Shown one piece after another: positions 21,154 through 34,745 of a stretch of DNA of 64,000 nt. The notes under the pieces are model-generated. The model saw only the letters and a list, made by a program, of their open reading frames with translations. It did not search any database and was not told the origin of the DNA. Location of the stretch: assembly GCA_019925105.1 (NCBI GenBank), contig JAHGAU010000004.1:1736001-1800000 (forward strand). Reading direction: 5' to 3'. Positions within the stretch are counted from its first letter, which is position 1; each line of letters starts with the position of its first letter. A program made the position numbers and the translations under genes. This stretch comes from Niebla homalea (taxonomy: Eukaryota > Ascomycota > Lecanoromycetes > Lecanorales > Ramalinaceae).

Positions 21154-23975
21154 AGTATAAGATTAATTATATATATTTAATATATTTATTAAAGATTTAA
21201 ACTATTTATTTAATAATTAGATTATATAAATATAACCATTAAATTATATACTTAAAAAATAATCTATAAAGATTTAAATAAAAATTATAAAAAGACCGAA
21301 TTTTTTTTTTATAATTAATTAATTAATTTAAAATAAATCTTTATAAAATAAAGCTTATTAATAATAAAAAATAAAATATATAATTATTTATCATTAAAAG
21401 AACAATAACGGGATATTATATTTAGGATCTTATAAACTTTACTTTTAATATTAAGCTTAAAGTATTAATAAAGTTTAATAAATTAAAAATTCTTTAAATT
21501 TTAAGTAATTAAACTATAAATATTATAATTATATATAAAATATATATAATATAACATAAAAACTATATATTACGGTAAGAAAAGTAGGATATTTTATTAA
21601 TAAAGTTTAATAATTTTATTTATTTATTAATTAATAAAATAAATCTTATATATTTTTAAAACGTAAAAGTTTATTTATAAAATTTCTCTTGAATTTTTTA
21701 ATGAAAAATAATATCCTTAAATTCCGCCCGTTTTTAAAAATCAAAAAAGGAATATTATCGTATTAAGATTAATCTTAAATTTTAATAAAGTCTTAAATTT
21801 TAAATAAATAAATAAATATATAAATATATAAATAAATATATAAATATATATATTTAATTAAATTAAAAATATTCGTTTTATAAAAACCTTAAATTATAAA
21901 TATATAATTTGCGATTTTCTAATAATAAAAAAAAAATATATTTTAATATTATCTTAAATATATAAGTTTAATATTAAGAATATAATAGATTATTTTATAA
22001 CCTTTATTACCGTTAAAAAGAAATTTAAATATTATATTTAACTTTATAATATAAAAAAGATAATTTTAATATACTTAACGTTTATAATTAACGATAAAAA
22101 AACCAATAATAATAATACTTTAAAGGAATTAATAAAATTCATTTATAAAAGCAATATAATTAAATTAATTAAATACTTATACGGTATAAAATATTAATTT
22201 AATAAATATAATTACCTTTACAATAATCGGCTTAATAAGCTATTAAATTTTAAATAAAATTTAATTATTATAAAAAAAATAAAAAATAAAATTAAAAATA
22301 AAAAAATTAAAAAAAGGGTTAATAAAGCTTTTAAAAAGTGTAAAAATATTAAATAAAAAAAAAATTATTACCGGTATTATTGAACGATAAATACGGAGTT
22401 TTTACCGTTTTAAGAAATATAAATCTTAAATTATTTTAAATTATAAATAACGGCTTTATAATTTATATTTATAATAATATATTAAAAAACCGCTTTATTA
22501 AAGAAATAAATAATAAAAATAAAATTATTATTATAAAAATTAATAATAATAAAGTTAAAATATATAAAAATATTACTTTCTACGTTAATAAGGTTATCAA
22601 AAGAAATGTTAAAATTATATTTATAAAAATAATTTATATTTTAAACTTTATAATAAATTATTTATTTAATATTATTTTTAAGTAAAAAAATATATATTTT
22701 AAATAATAAAAATATATACTTATTTATAAAGAATAATTTATAATATTATTAAAATATACCGGTAATTTTTACGTTCTTAAAAATAATGTTAAATAATAAG
22801 ATATAAATAATATTTTTATAATTAATAAAATTATTTTAAAACGATTAATAAAGTTATTAATAAAGGGAAAAAAAATAGCGGAATAATATTAGTTCCTTAC
22901 TTATATTAATAACGATTTGATTTAATATTTTATAAAAATAATTAAATAGGTAAAAATTATAAATAAAAAAAAGGGTTTAAAAATAAATAATTATAAAGTT
23001 TATATTTTATTAAAGGCTTATTAAATCGTATTAAAATTCCTCTATAAAGTAAAAATTTTATTAATATTTTTCTTTTAAATTATTTATAATTTTATATAAA
23101 TAGATATTACGATAAACCGTAATTAATAAATATTATATATTGCTTATTCCGAATACGATTTTTAAATAATATATACTTATAAATATAAATTGAAAGTAAA
23201 TAATATTTTATAAAAAGCTATTAAAATTATTAAAATTTAATTTTATTATAATATAATTTTTATTTAATTGAATAATAAAATATTATTAAGATTTAAGTTT
23301 AATAATTTTATTAATAAACTTAATATTATTTTTCAGTTATTAATATTAAGTATTATAATATAAAACGGATATTTAAAACAAAAGAATAAATTACTTATTA
23401 TTAAAGTATAAGTAATAAAAATATAAGTAAATTTATTTTAATTCCTATAATTATAGATTATATAACCGGCCGGTTTTTTTATAAATTAAATATTAATAAA
23501 AAAGCATTTATAAACTATATTATTTAAGAAAATTATGAATTCAAAATTAAACCTTTAATATTTAAAATAATATAATTATAAAGTTTATTCACTTAATAAA
23601 TTTATATTAAAAAAAAAAAGAAAAGCTTATATTACAAATATATATTAATTTTCTTATTAATTATTATAATATTAATATTTAATTAAAAAAGTTATACATA
23701 TTTAAAACGTTTTCTTTAATAAAAAGAATTCTATAAATAAATAAAATTAACGTAATTTAAATTGAAAATAAGTTATTCCTTAAGATTTTATTAATAAATA
23801 TTATAGATTTTATAATAATAATTAATAATATGGAAAATAAAGAAAATAAATAAGATGGAATTATTAAGATAAAACCTTTAAAAAATATAAAGAATAATAA
23901 TAAATATATTCCTTTTTATTAACTTTAATATTTATAAATCATAACTCTATGAATAAAAACAACGCTAAAAATAAA

Positions 23976-24139
<164 letters not shown>

Positions 24140-25639
24140 TAAAAATAACGTTTTATTTACTTTAATATTAACTTTAAAGTTTACCTTAAAGCTTAAAAAG
24201 AAAAATAATAATAAATCGGACTTTAATATAAATAATATTATTAACTCAAAGGAAAAAGGATTAAATAAGGTATAAAGAAAATAAATTATATTATAGTTTT
24301 TAATTTAATTAAAAACGGTTAAAAACTATTATATTACGTAATATTTACTGTTTTTTAATTATTATTTAAGCTTTATAAAAATAATAAAATATCTTTTTAT
24401 TTATTAAAATTAATAATTAAGAATACGCTTTACCGTAATATTTTACTTTTTAAGTTAAAATATTATTATTATTTATTAAGATATTTATATATTACGGGCT
24501 TTAAGTTAATAATTAAAGTAGATCTTAATTTACTTAAAATAAAAAAAATATAAAAAAAGGTCTTATTTAATTATATAAAAAAAATAAATAAAATACTTAT
24601 TTTAATTATTTAAGTATTTAAGTATAAATTTAATAATAAAAAGTATCTTATAAAGTATAAAGTAAAGCTTTATATAAAGGGTAATTTATAAAGGACCGAA
24701 TAAAATATATTTACTATTATTTTAATAATATAAGTCTTAAGAGTACTTATAATTATTATAACTATATTTAATTTAAAAATAAAATAATAAGACGTTATTA
24801 ATATATTTATTAATAATAATATTAATAAACTTATATATATTAAATTACCGGAAAAATATAAAGGTAAAGTCTTATTTCTTTTATTTTAAGTTTTATATAG
24901 GTTAAAGTAAGTATTAATATTATAATTCCGGAATCTTTTATAAATATTAATAAATTTAAATTTAAAGTAAATCCCGGAAATTAAATATTTTTTTATTAAC
25001 AATTATATAATAATTTTCTTCTTTATAAATAATATTATTATTATTTATAATTAAAAGCATAATTAAAAAATAAATAACTTTTAAAGTTAATTCTTTTAAA
25101 GATATAACATAAAAAAACTAAATAAGCTTAAATAATTCTTAAGTATAAAAATAATATAAAATAAACTAATTTATTAAATCCGCTTATATTAAAATAAATA
25201 TATTAATAAGCTTATAATTAAATTTAGTATTATAATAATAAATTAAATTTTTAAAATACCTTTATATAATATTAATATATTTATTAAGAATATTAATTAA
25301 ATAATATTTCAAGAGATTTATATATATTAATAATTTATTGGTTTGATTAACTTTATTATCGTAACAATAAAAATAAATATAGTTTTCTTAACCTTAGAAT
25401 TATTTAAGTTCCTTATAAACTTATTATAATATTTTTAAAAATTAGTTATATAAATATTATAGTATTTTACTTATATAAAGTACTATATAATTATTTATAA
25501 TAAATATATTAAAAAATTTTATCATACATCTATAGCTTTGTTTAACTTATCCTTTATTAATAATATAAAAATATAATATAATTTATAAAATTATATTTTT
25601 AAGCTTTTTAAAAGTTTAATCAATTAAAAAGCAATAAAG

Positions 25640-25930
25640 TAAAAAATAATAATAATAAACTTAGAAAAGATGGAAAGGAAGGAAAGAGCAAAAGTAATGA
25701 AATAGCAGGTGGCAATGGAGTGCAATTGAAGATAGGCCGCAGCCCCCATATAAGTTGGTAAGGTATAGGTTGCTTGCTATAATAATCCGTTATACCCTTT
25801 CTTTTCAAAGTGTATACGAATCGATTCCACCCTTAGTTAACCCTTTTAGTGTTTCCATTCCTCCATGCACCCATCCGCAAGTTTGGTGTCTTCCATGCTC
25901 TCCCCCTTTCCAAACTTTATTAAAGCCGAA
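25640..25930. other. GC-richer island inside the Copia element
   Basis: About 290 bp with balanced composition (for example GGCCGCAGCCCCCATATAAG near 25735) sits in otherwise AT-rich Copia sequence. It shows little RIP. No gene or TIR was recognised. It may be a small unique insertion or an unduplicated part of the element. Confidence 0.5.
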
Positions 25931-26692
25931 TTTTTTAATTTTACTTTTATAATAAAAGAACTTATATAATAAAACCGTTTCTTTAGGTTAATTATATTAA
26001 ATTTATCGTATTTATTAAACATTAAGTATAATAATATTTAAATAATCCGTATAATTTAAAAGATAAACTTATAATTTATAATAAAACTTTATTATATAAA
26101 TATATATTATTATTAATTACGATAAAAATATTAAAAGAAAATAATTAATATTAAATATATATTAATAATAAAAATATTAACGGATAGTTTTATAAAGCTT
26201 TTATTATTTTAAAAATATAGAAAATTTATTAAACTTTTAAACCTTAAAACCGATAAACCTTAAGAAAACTTTATATTATAATATAACTTAATAAAACCTT
26301 AAAAACGTTATTTTTAAGAAATTTAATTCTTAAAAAATTACGATTATAAATCGGATATATAATAATTTTTCCGGGGTTTTTTATTTTTATAATTTCTTTA
26401 ATTTATAACTTTTTCTTAATATATATTTAAAAATAATTATTTAATAATTTTTTATAAGATAATATTTAAAACTTTATTAAGTAAATATAAAGCTTTAAAG
26501 TTAATTAATATATTAAAATTTTATTATTATTATTACTATTTAAGTTATTAATTTTTTTATTAAAACTTTAACTTCTTAAAAAACGTATTTTTCTTTATAT
26601 AAGTTTCTCGGTTTATTAATAAACTTAATTATAAAAAAAAAATTATATAAAAATATTTAAAAATATTATTAAATAATAATCTTAAAAAAATA

Positions 26693-26919
26693 TATTAATT
26701 TCAATATAAATATAATAATAATATTATAGGTATAAAATATTATTAAGCCGTTATATAAATAATATTAAAAAAAATTTATAATACATATATATCTTATCAT
26801 TTAACCGTATATCCTAAATTAACTAAATATATCTTATAGTCTTCTTTTATAGATTTATCTTTATAGATTATACTTAATTTATACTACCCCATCATACTTA
26901 TACGTCCATGCGTATGACA
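26693..26919 (+). repeat. Copia 3' LTR
   Basis: It has the same length as the left LTR (227 bp). Its 5' half is strongly AT-shifted. Its 3' end keeps TGACA, the inverse of the TGTCA that opens the left LTR. Confidence 0.85.
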
Positions 26920-27549
26920 AATGGCTACCCCGGCGTCGCAATAGACCTTGGCGCTGTTATATCAGTTGGGTACCTTGCTGAGAGAAACGGAACAGTGCTT
27001 AACCGCGTCGAGAAAAATTTTGCGTCCAATGTTATCACAATGTTGACGCCCTGCTTGGCTTGATTAAAGAAGCCATCCGCCATCCACCTCGTTAAGTTGA
27101 TAAGAGTCAGGTAGTTATATGTATTGCTGGCTATGATACATTTTCCCAAGGGAATCTGATTAAAAACGGACAGGCGGTTCCGAAGGCTCCTGCTGGGTAG
27201 ATCGGAGACGGTCGCTGCCAATGTCGTTACTGAGGGGGCCAATCGTGAGCTGGATGGTATCGTGTAAGCTTTGTTAAAGGCGGAAGGCCCGGAGGCAGCT
27301 GAAGTCGTTAACGCCGCGTTAATCAATAAAGTGGCGGCCTTGTTCGATATACTTACGACCGAGATCGATACCGGCTTGAGTCTTCCGTATTACGGTATTG
27401 ACTCGCTTATTGCGCTCGAGCTACGAAACTGGCTGAGTGGAGCGATCAAGGCTAAAGTTACCATATTCGAGCTTCTTCGAGGTAAGACTATAACCGAATT
27501 TACAGCATTGATTGCGAAGAGGAAAGGCGTTTTGATTATACCGAAGTAA
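26920..27549 (+). pseudogene. Highly reducing PKS, KR tail and ACP domain
   Basis: Coding resumes with NGYPGVAIDLGAVISVGYLAER, the end of a ketoreductase domain. A decayed linker follows (VVTEGANRELDGIV), then an acyl carrier domain with the phosphopantetheine site YGIDSLIALELRNWLSG (Ser about 27403-27405) and IFELLRGKTITEF, ending with TAA at 27547. The KR nucleotide-binding half and catalytic Tyr region are absent, so about 1 kb was lost between the ER (ending 20926) and this point. Stops are present in the linker (for example near 27062). Confidence 0.9.
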
Positions 27550-28140
27550 CGATCTCAATAGGAACTCTCTTTTTCGGCGCTATAATCCAAGTACTATAGG
27601 AGTCCTGATTTCAACCACCTTGCTGGAGCGTGAATCTCATGCCACCCTCCAGTAGGTTAATGATATACCACGTTGGAACGCTTCAGTTTAGTCCTTCGAG
27701 GATGTGAGAGGTGTGCCCTTATACTGGTGGTCTAAGGGTCGGGAATTAGGTTTAAAATCTGTAAAAACCACTTATTTAGCCTATAATTTATTATGCCTCT
27801 ATATTCGTGATGCGACAAAGTTAGGCAGAGACTCCTATTAAGGCCCGTTAATTGCCTGGATTTATTATAGCGAATCGTAGCCATGCCTTTTCGGTTTGGC
27901 TCTACTGAACAAAGCATAATTACACTGATCGACCGAGCAGAATCTTTCAGAGAAGAAGCTTTCCTGGAGGTTTTATTAATGATATCAAAGTATAATGGTA
28001 AAAGTGCGGTGGATATGAATGAACATGAATTATTACTTGGAGAATTCTAACGTAACCTTAGAGCTATTAACGTGGACAAGTTACTTGGGAATCCTAAGCA
28101 TTACTTTTCGCGCGTACCCACTCTAGAAGCTTAGACGGAT
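27550..28140 (+). pseudogene. Unrecognised coding remnant downstream of the PKS
   Basis: This stretch keeps normal base composition and coding-like segments in shifting plus-strand frames: PLYWWSKGRELGLKSVKTTY then LLCLYIRDATKLGRDSY (about 27718-27837), FRFGSTEQSIITLIDRAESF and EEAFLEVLLMISKYNGKSA (about 27890-28010), VDMNEHELLLGEF and NVDKLLGNPKHYFSRVPTLEA up to about 28130. Several stops interrupt it. I do not recognise the family. It may be a C-terminal releasing domain of the PKS or a separate cluster gene. Confidence 0.45.
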
Positions 28141-28205
28141 ATTATTAATAGCTTTTTAAATATTAAATTTATTAATTATAGACATTTACTTAAAGGTATA
28201 ATATA

Positions 28206-28637
28206 TACTCCGGGAAGCGGGACGGGATAGGACGGGATTTAAATTCACTTATCCCATCCCGCGTGGGACGGGATAAAAGTTTAATCCCGTCCTATCCTAT
28301 CTTTAACCCGGCGGGATGGGAAAAGGATATATTAAGATCTTAATTCTTAATACGTTAACCGGATTAAGTAAATAATTCACTTTTAATATTAAATTTTTGG
28401 ATTTTTTTAAAAAGGTTTTTAATATATATAAAGACTTAAATACTATAAATAATATATCTTATATTATAAATAGTAATTCCGTAATCTTAACGGGATCTTA
28501 ACATATCCCTATCTTATCCCGTTTTATCCCGTATTAATACGGGATGGGATAAACCTTATTCCATCCCGTCTTATCCCTATCCCGTCCCTATCCCGTCCTT
28601 ATCCCATGGGATATATCCCGTCCCGCTTGCCGCAGTA
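28206..28637. mobile_element. 432-bp TIR element (hAT-like MITE) with 8-bp target duplication
   Basis: Ends are TACTCCGGGAAGCGGGACG on the left and the inverse CGTCCCGCTTGCCGCAGTA on the right, followed inward by CGGGAT-rich subterminal repeats. The eight bases ataatata occur directly on both sides (28198-28205 and 28638-28645). An 8-bp duplication fits the hAT superfamily. The interior is AT-rich and codes for nothing visible. Confidence 0.85.
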
Positions 28638-28645
28638 ATAATATA

Positions 28646-29340
28646 TAGTTTAATAATTTTATTTATACCTTTAATCTCAACATAATAATATATGATAGTA
28701 AAAACAAAGTTTATCTTAATTAAAACGGAATTTATCCGTTATTAGATTTATCTTAATAAATAGTAAAATGAACTGGAAAACATATATAGTGAAAGTCGAT
28801 AGAAAGATGGTCTCGTAATGAAGGGGCTTAATATTTTTAATAATATTTACTTAAGGTATAATATTCCGGAAGGCAAGGCTAATATATTAAAAAGTTATAA
28901 GGCTTACGATAATATACGCCGCCGCTATTTAAAATTTACCGCAAGAATAACGTAACGTTCATTAAAATTAGGTTTTAATAATTATAAAAAGTTTAGAACC
29001 GGTGTTTATATATAGTTTCCGGGTTATATAAAATTATCCCGGTCCCGGTATTCAATTTAAAGATATATATTCCGCCGATCGATTTTACCTTAAATTAAAT
29101 ACTTTTCTACTTTCAGTTATTCGGAAGGATATATTAAATTATTGAAGAGAGTAACGAAAGGATTTAAGGTAATCTTAAGCCGGTAAAAAAAAAGAAAGTT
29201 GGTCTTATTATCCTTTATAAACATAAAGATAAAATAGATTAATAATTATGTTTTTATTATAGTAATAGGACAAAAAATACCAAGGGAGAAGTTACTGAAA
29301 TCGTATTAAGAAGGATATATTCTCTAATAGCTTATAACTT
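28646..29340. other. AT-rich stretch without recognised genes
   Basis: RIP-like AT-rich DNA lies between the TIR element and the mariner remnant. I see no supported gene or repeat boundary in it. Confidence 0.4.
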
Positions 29341-30240
29341 AATAACGCCTTAATAAATAAAGCTTAAATTAATTTATATAATAGTCTATATAGTATTATA
29401 ATTAATCTATACGTACTTAATTAGATATGATACCTATTAATACCGTAAATATTACCCTTTAACCTTAATTATTATTTAATACGCTTTTTTATACTCTTAA
29501 TAAGCCTTTTAAATAAGGTTTTTAAGATAAGATATTATAACCTTTTAAAAGTTATATATAATTCTTTAAGCTTCTTTTTAAGTATAAAACTACTTTCCTT
29601 AAACCCCGGGTTTAATTTAAAGGCAATTTCTTTTCATTATCGTTATAAATACTCGATCGGGTTTAAGTCCGGTAAATATAGTAATTAAATAAAGATATTA
29701 ATTTTATTATTACCGAATTAAGTTATAACTTTATAAGCCTTATATATAAGTATATTATCTTATATAAATAATGTACCGTCTTAATATAATAAGGGTAATT
29801 AATCCTTAAGAACCCTAATATATAACTCCGCGGTATATTTTCTCTTTTTAACCGTTTTATTACGAGTTATTTATATTAAGTTTACTGTATGTTTTTATTA
29901 AAAAGTACCTTAAACTATAATTAAAGGTGCCTTATTTTATTATATAATTGAATTATTTTTTGATCTTATTTTTAAGCCGATATATAAAAAACTTATCAAT
30001 ACTTAAATTTAAATCTTATTTCTATAAAATATTTATTACTTTAAATTACTTTACTTTATTCCCTTAAACCTTAGTCTTTTCTGATTTAATATTATATTAA
30101 TTTAACCTTTATTATAGCTTTATTAAACAACGGACGTTTCTTAACCTTTTATTTAATTATCCTATATTACTTTAAAATCCAATATATAACTTTACGGTTC
30201 AATCCCCCCTTAACGGTATTTTATACTTACGGATAAATGA
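29341..30240 (-). pseudogene. Tc1/mariner transposase remnant (DD34E)
   Basis: Read on the minus strand through stops, the sequence gives a QDNAPIH-like DNILIYKAYKVI box (second catalytic Asp near 29757) and then LPDLNPIEYL (Glu at 29652-29654). The spacing is 34 residues, which is the DD34E form of Tc1/mariner transposases. A Lys-rich stretch follows the Glu, as is usual. All Trp codons expected here read as stops. Limits of the element and its TIRs were not found. Confidence 0.65.
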
Positions 30241-30285
30241 ATTTAAAGTGAATCTTAATAAGTTATATAATATATTTTTCTTACC

Positions 30286-30501
30286 TGTTAGAGTATAAGC
30301 CCCTCCGGGGGGGGTGAAAGGTAAGGGGTATATAGCGTATAATTAAAGATATTAAAGTACAGAGGTATAAAAGTGAAGGGGCCGAAGGCCCTAATATACC
30401 CAGTCGGTAATACTCCTGGGTACCGGATTAATCCCGCGCTTAACCCGGGGTAGGCCCGGTAAGGCCTATTTTTAAGTTATTAATAACTTTTAACCCTGAT
30501 A
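30286..30501 (-). repeat. Gypsy 3' LTR
   Basis: It starts TGTTAG and ends CTGATA, consistent with an original TGTCAG...CTGACA pair after C-to-T changes. It contains AGGGGCCGAAGG-type sequence (GTGAAGGGGCCGAAGGCC) shared exactly with the other LTR. Confidence 0.85.
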
Positions 30502-30744
30502 TTACCCCCCCCCCTAAGAAAGGCTCGCCCTTAAGCTTGAAAGTACGTTAAGAAGGAAAAAGAAATTTTAAACTTAAAATTACCCCTCTTATCCGTCATT
30601 GATGAACCGGGTAATTAAAGTAAAGTCCGGTTATTATCCAGTTTACCCGTTATTAGCTAACCGGGTAAATAATATAAAAGTTATAGATTACTTTACTTAC
30701 CCGTTATTAATTAGGCGGGTAAATGGTATAAGAGTTGTAAAGAT

Positions 30745-30862
30745 AATATCGTAGCGGTGGCTGGGTAATTAATATAAGTATATAGGGGTAAGATCGTAGC
30801 GGTAGCCAGGTAACTAATATAAGCATATAGGGATAGGATCGTAACGGTAACCCTTATAATAA
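30745..30862. repeat. Short tandem repeat of about 46 bp
   Basis: The unit with ATCGTAGCGGT..CC.GGTAA.T and AATATAAG.ATATAGGG occurs two and a half times next to the Gypsy 3' LTR, with small substitutions. It is preceded by several degenerate ACCCGTTATTA.CT..CCGGGTAA units (30600-30725). Confidence 0.6.
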
Positions 30863-33800
30863 ACCTTAAAATGCGATTTCATCCGGGGGGTTCCGGGGTA
30901 AATATCGTTTTTTACGATTTACCCCTTTTTTAACATATTTTTTTTAGCCTTCTTACTTTATATATTAAATTTATATTAATAAAAAGGCGTATAATCTAAA
31001 TAAATAAATGATATTAATAATAATTATTATAATAATTTCAAGGAGCTATAAGGCCGTTTTAAAAGGTTCTTAAGCTTAATAAAACCGTAATATACGGCTT
31101 ATAATATTAAGTTTTAAGCCCGGAAAGATTATTATTTAAGCTGGATATTTAGGATAATTCTTAAAAATTATTTAAAATGTAATAATATTAATTGGATCTC
31201 CGGATCGTAATCCGGACTTATTTAAATACTTTTTATAAAAAAAATAATTAATCCTTAGATGTAAAGGAATTCTTTTACGTTAATATAATATTAAGTATTA
31301 TCCGGGGGTAGGTTTATTTATTTAACCTTATATTATAGCCTTTATCTTTAATTAATATATTAGGAATTAATAATTTTTTTAAGTTTTTATTCCTTAATAT
31401 TTTCTTTATTTATAATAACGGGTTTAAGGGATAACTTGATTTATCCCGGTAAAAATAATTTCTCTTTAATTGGAATGTAAATTAAATTATTTATATTAAA
31501 GGTAAAAGAAATTAAAAAAATATTTAAGACGTTTAATTTATAAAAAAAAAAAATATTATTTCAAGATAATATAAAGACTTAAGTACTTATAATTAAACTT
31601 TTTGTTAAGTTAAATAACTATTAAATACTTACTATTTACGTAAACCTTATTGTTAACTTTAAACTTTATATTTTTATATTAATAAGTCATTTATTTAAAT
31701 ATTTTATCGTAAATTTTATTAAAATTAAAACGGGCCGTATTAAGAATTTCTTATATAATTTTATTAATATTAATAACTTCCTTAATTTAAAGTTATTTTT
31801 AAGCGGTAACGTATTTAATATTATTAAATTTAAATAATGTCTTTAAATAAAAATCCTTATTAAGGTAAAAAGTATTATTTTAATCGATTAATTTAAATTA
31901 TTATTATCCGTAAATTCTATTATTAATAATTATTATATTTAATCGTCTTATAAGTAATTTACGTAAACCCGGAGTCCTTTATTTTATTTTTTAATCTATT
32001 CTTTTAATTTGAATATTATTTTTAACGTAATAAAAAAATTGAAATCCGGGGGTCGATTTTAAGTTAATATAGTAAAGAACGTTATACTTTATTAATAAAT
32101 TAAGGGCCACAATTTAAAATAATATTATCCGGAAGGCCATAATACTTAAATACTTCCTTAATAAAAAGTTAAGTTATTTCCTTAATAGAACTCCCTTCAT
32201 TTTTAACGTAATAAAGGATATAATATCGGCCTTTAAATAATATATAAATTACGGTAAAAATAATGTTTATATTTTTATATTTAAGTAATCCGGTAATAAA
32301 ATAAATTAAAAAATTAACTTATATTTATTCCGGGATTTTTAATTAATAAAATAATATTATAGGCTTTTATTATGGCTTTAAATTAAAAGTAAAAGGTATA
32401 ATTTAAAATATAACGGTTAATAATATTTTATAAAATAAATTAAAAGAAGTATTAAGAAATAAATTAAATTATATAATCTTAACCGGGGTAATTATTAATT
32501 AATTTATTATAAATATACATTTAGATATCCGTAATAAATAATATTAATACTTCTAATTTATTATTATTAATAAAGATATCGGATTAAAATTTAATATAAA
32601 TTAAAAATACGTTTTTAAAATTAAATAATCTATCCTTTATAATTATTTTCTTAAACTCCGTTAAGCTTTTATTAATACGGTTAACTTTACGGACTTACTT
32701 ATAAAACCTAAAGTCTTTAAATATTCAATAAGTTAATACCGGTACTTTTTCCCTTTTATTTAAAGTTAAAACTTTAAGGTATTTAAGACATAAAATAATT
32801 TAAAATTATTTTTTAACCTTATTATCGTTATCGCCTTATAGTTAATAATTAAATATTTAAATAAAGGTATTAATTTTATTATTTTATTTACCCGGACGGT
32901 AAATAAATTGAAAATTAAATTCAAAAAGGATATTTAAATATTTAACTTAATACTTAATAAACTTTTACCTTTTAATAAAATATTTTAAGGCTTAAGTATT
33001 ATTAAAAATCCGGAAGGGTTTCTTTATTATTTTTAATTTAAGCCGTTGATTCTTTAAGTTTTAAATAATAATAACAAGCTTCTTATTAAAATTTTTTTAA
33101 TTATATTTACCCGATAATATACTTTTAAAGTAATAAATTACCGGGTATAATTTTCCGGCCTTTTATATTAAGAAAATACCGCCGGAAACGTGATTTGAAG
33201 AATCTATCTTAAAAATCGTTTTTTATCGGGATTATAATAGGTTAATACGGGGGTTATAATAAGGGCTTTTTTAAATATAATATAAACCTTCTAAGTTTCC
33301 GGGGATTATATAAATAAAATTTCCTTTTTAATAAGTTTCAAGAGAAACTTTATTATTTTAAAGAATTAAAAGATAAATCTTTAATAAAAGTTATAGAAAC
33401 CGATAAATCCTTAAAGGGCTTTAAGGTTAATAAGAACTGGTTGATTTTTTATTTTATTTATTTTATTAAAGTTTATTTCTAACCCGTTAATAATAGAAAT
33501 AAAACTTAAAAACTTAATTTATTATATTTTAAATTTATACTTCCGGATATTTATTTATAGGCCGGCGTTATATAAACGCTTTAATATTAAATATATATAA
33601 TAAGTATACTCTTTTTTAATAATATTATAAATAATAATATTTTTTAAATAAGCTTAAATAAAAACGTTTGAATATTAAATAAAATCTTATTTATATTTTA
33701 TTAATGTAAAGCGGGATTATTAATTAAGTTAAAAAGTATAGTTTTATACTTAAAAGCGCTTAACGAAATAATAAATATTATAAAATCTTTACTTTCCGGG

Positions 33801-34644
33801 TATATACGGAGCTTATTAAAGGCTATAATAATACCCAAGCGGGTAATTTACTTATAATTAATAACTCAGGATAATAATTTTTTAATTAAAAAAACAAAAT
33901 ATTGGTTCCTCTTAATAATAGCGTTAATATTACAGTAATCCACGTATAATTATAAGTTATTATAATTTTAAAGGTAAAAAAGATAAAGGATCTATAAAGG
34001 GTTTTATTAAGCTTAATAAATCCTTTTTTTAAGTTCTTAATAATATATCCCTTTAATGTTTGGAGTTTATAGTTTAAAAATAAATAAATATAATTCCGGG
34101 ATAAAATTCCTTTTAAAAGTAAATTAATCTTATAATTATAATCTTAATACGGAGGTAGTTTATATATTATTATATATTTAAAGTCGTCCTTAAAATTATA
34201 ATATTTAATTAAGAAATTAATTATAATCTTATTTTTAAAAGTTACTTCTTCCGCGAAATTATTTTTATAAATTATTATAATTAAGATATTAATCGGGATA
34301 ATATTAAGGAAATTTAAGTAATTATTAAGTTTATTATAAAAGTATAAAAGGTTTTAATCTTTTTTTCTTTTTAGGTCCCTATAATAATATAAAAAACGTT
34401 TACGTTAATAGCTTTAATTAAGAAAGGCTTTTTTTAATAGATTTTAAAAAAGAAAAATCGCTTTATGTTTTCTTCTTTTTTTCCCGGGGCTTAAAGGATA
34501 ATTTTTCTTCTTTTTGTAAGGCCTTAAGTAGCTTTAATTTTTTACTTTCCGGGAACATATTTAAAACTTAATAAATTAAAATAGAGTTTAAAAAAACTCC
34601 GGAATAAGTTTTACGTTTTAATAGTTAATTTCTTTATAACTATA

Positions 34645-34745
34645 TTAATTTGATTAATTGATTGATTTGTTTATACACGAGTCTAGCTACTTTTAAGTTA
34701 ATTTCGGCGTTTTATAATGCTGGTAACTAAGTTACGGTTATCTTA
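34645..34745 (-). repeat. Tad1-like LINE 3' end fragment
   Basis: In reverse complement this reads TTACCAGCA...ACGCCGAAATTAACTTA..AGCTAGA and ends in an (ATCA)n tail. It matches the last 90 bases of the LINE at 61,930-62,023. It lies within the Gypsy element in minus orientation. Confidence 0.6.
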
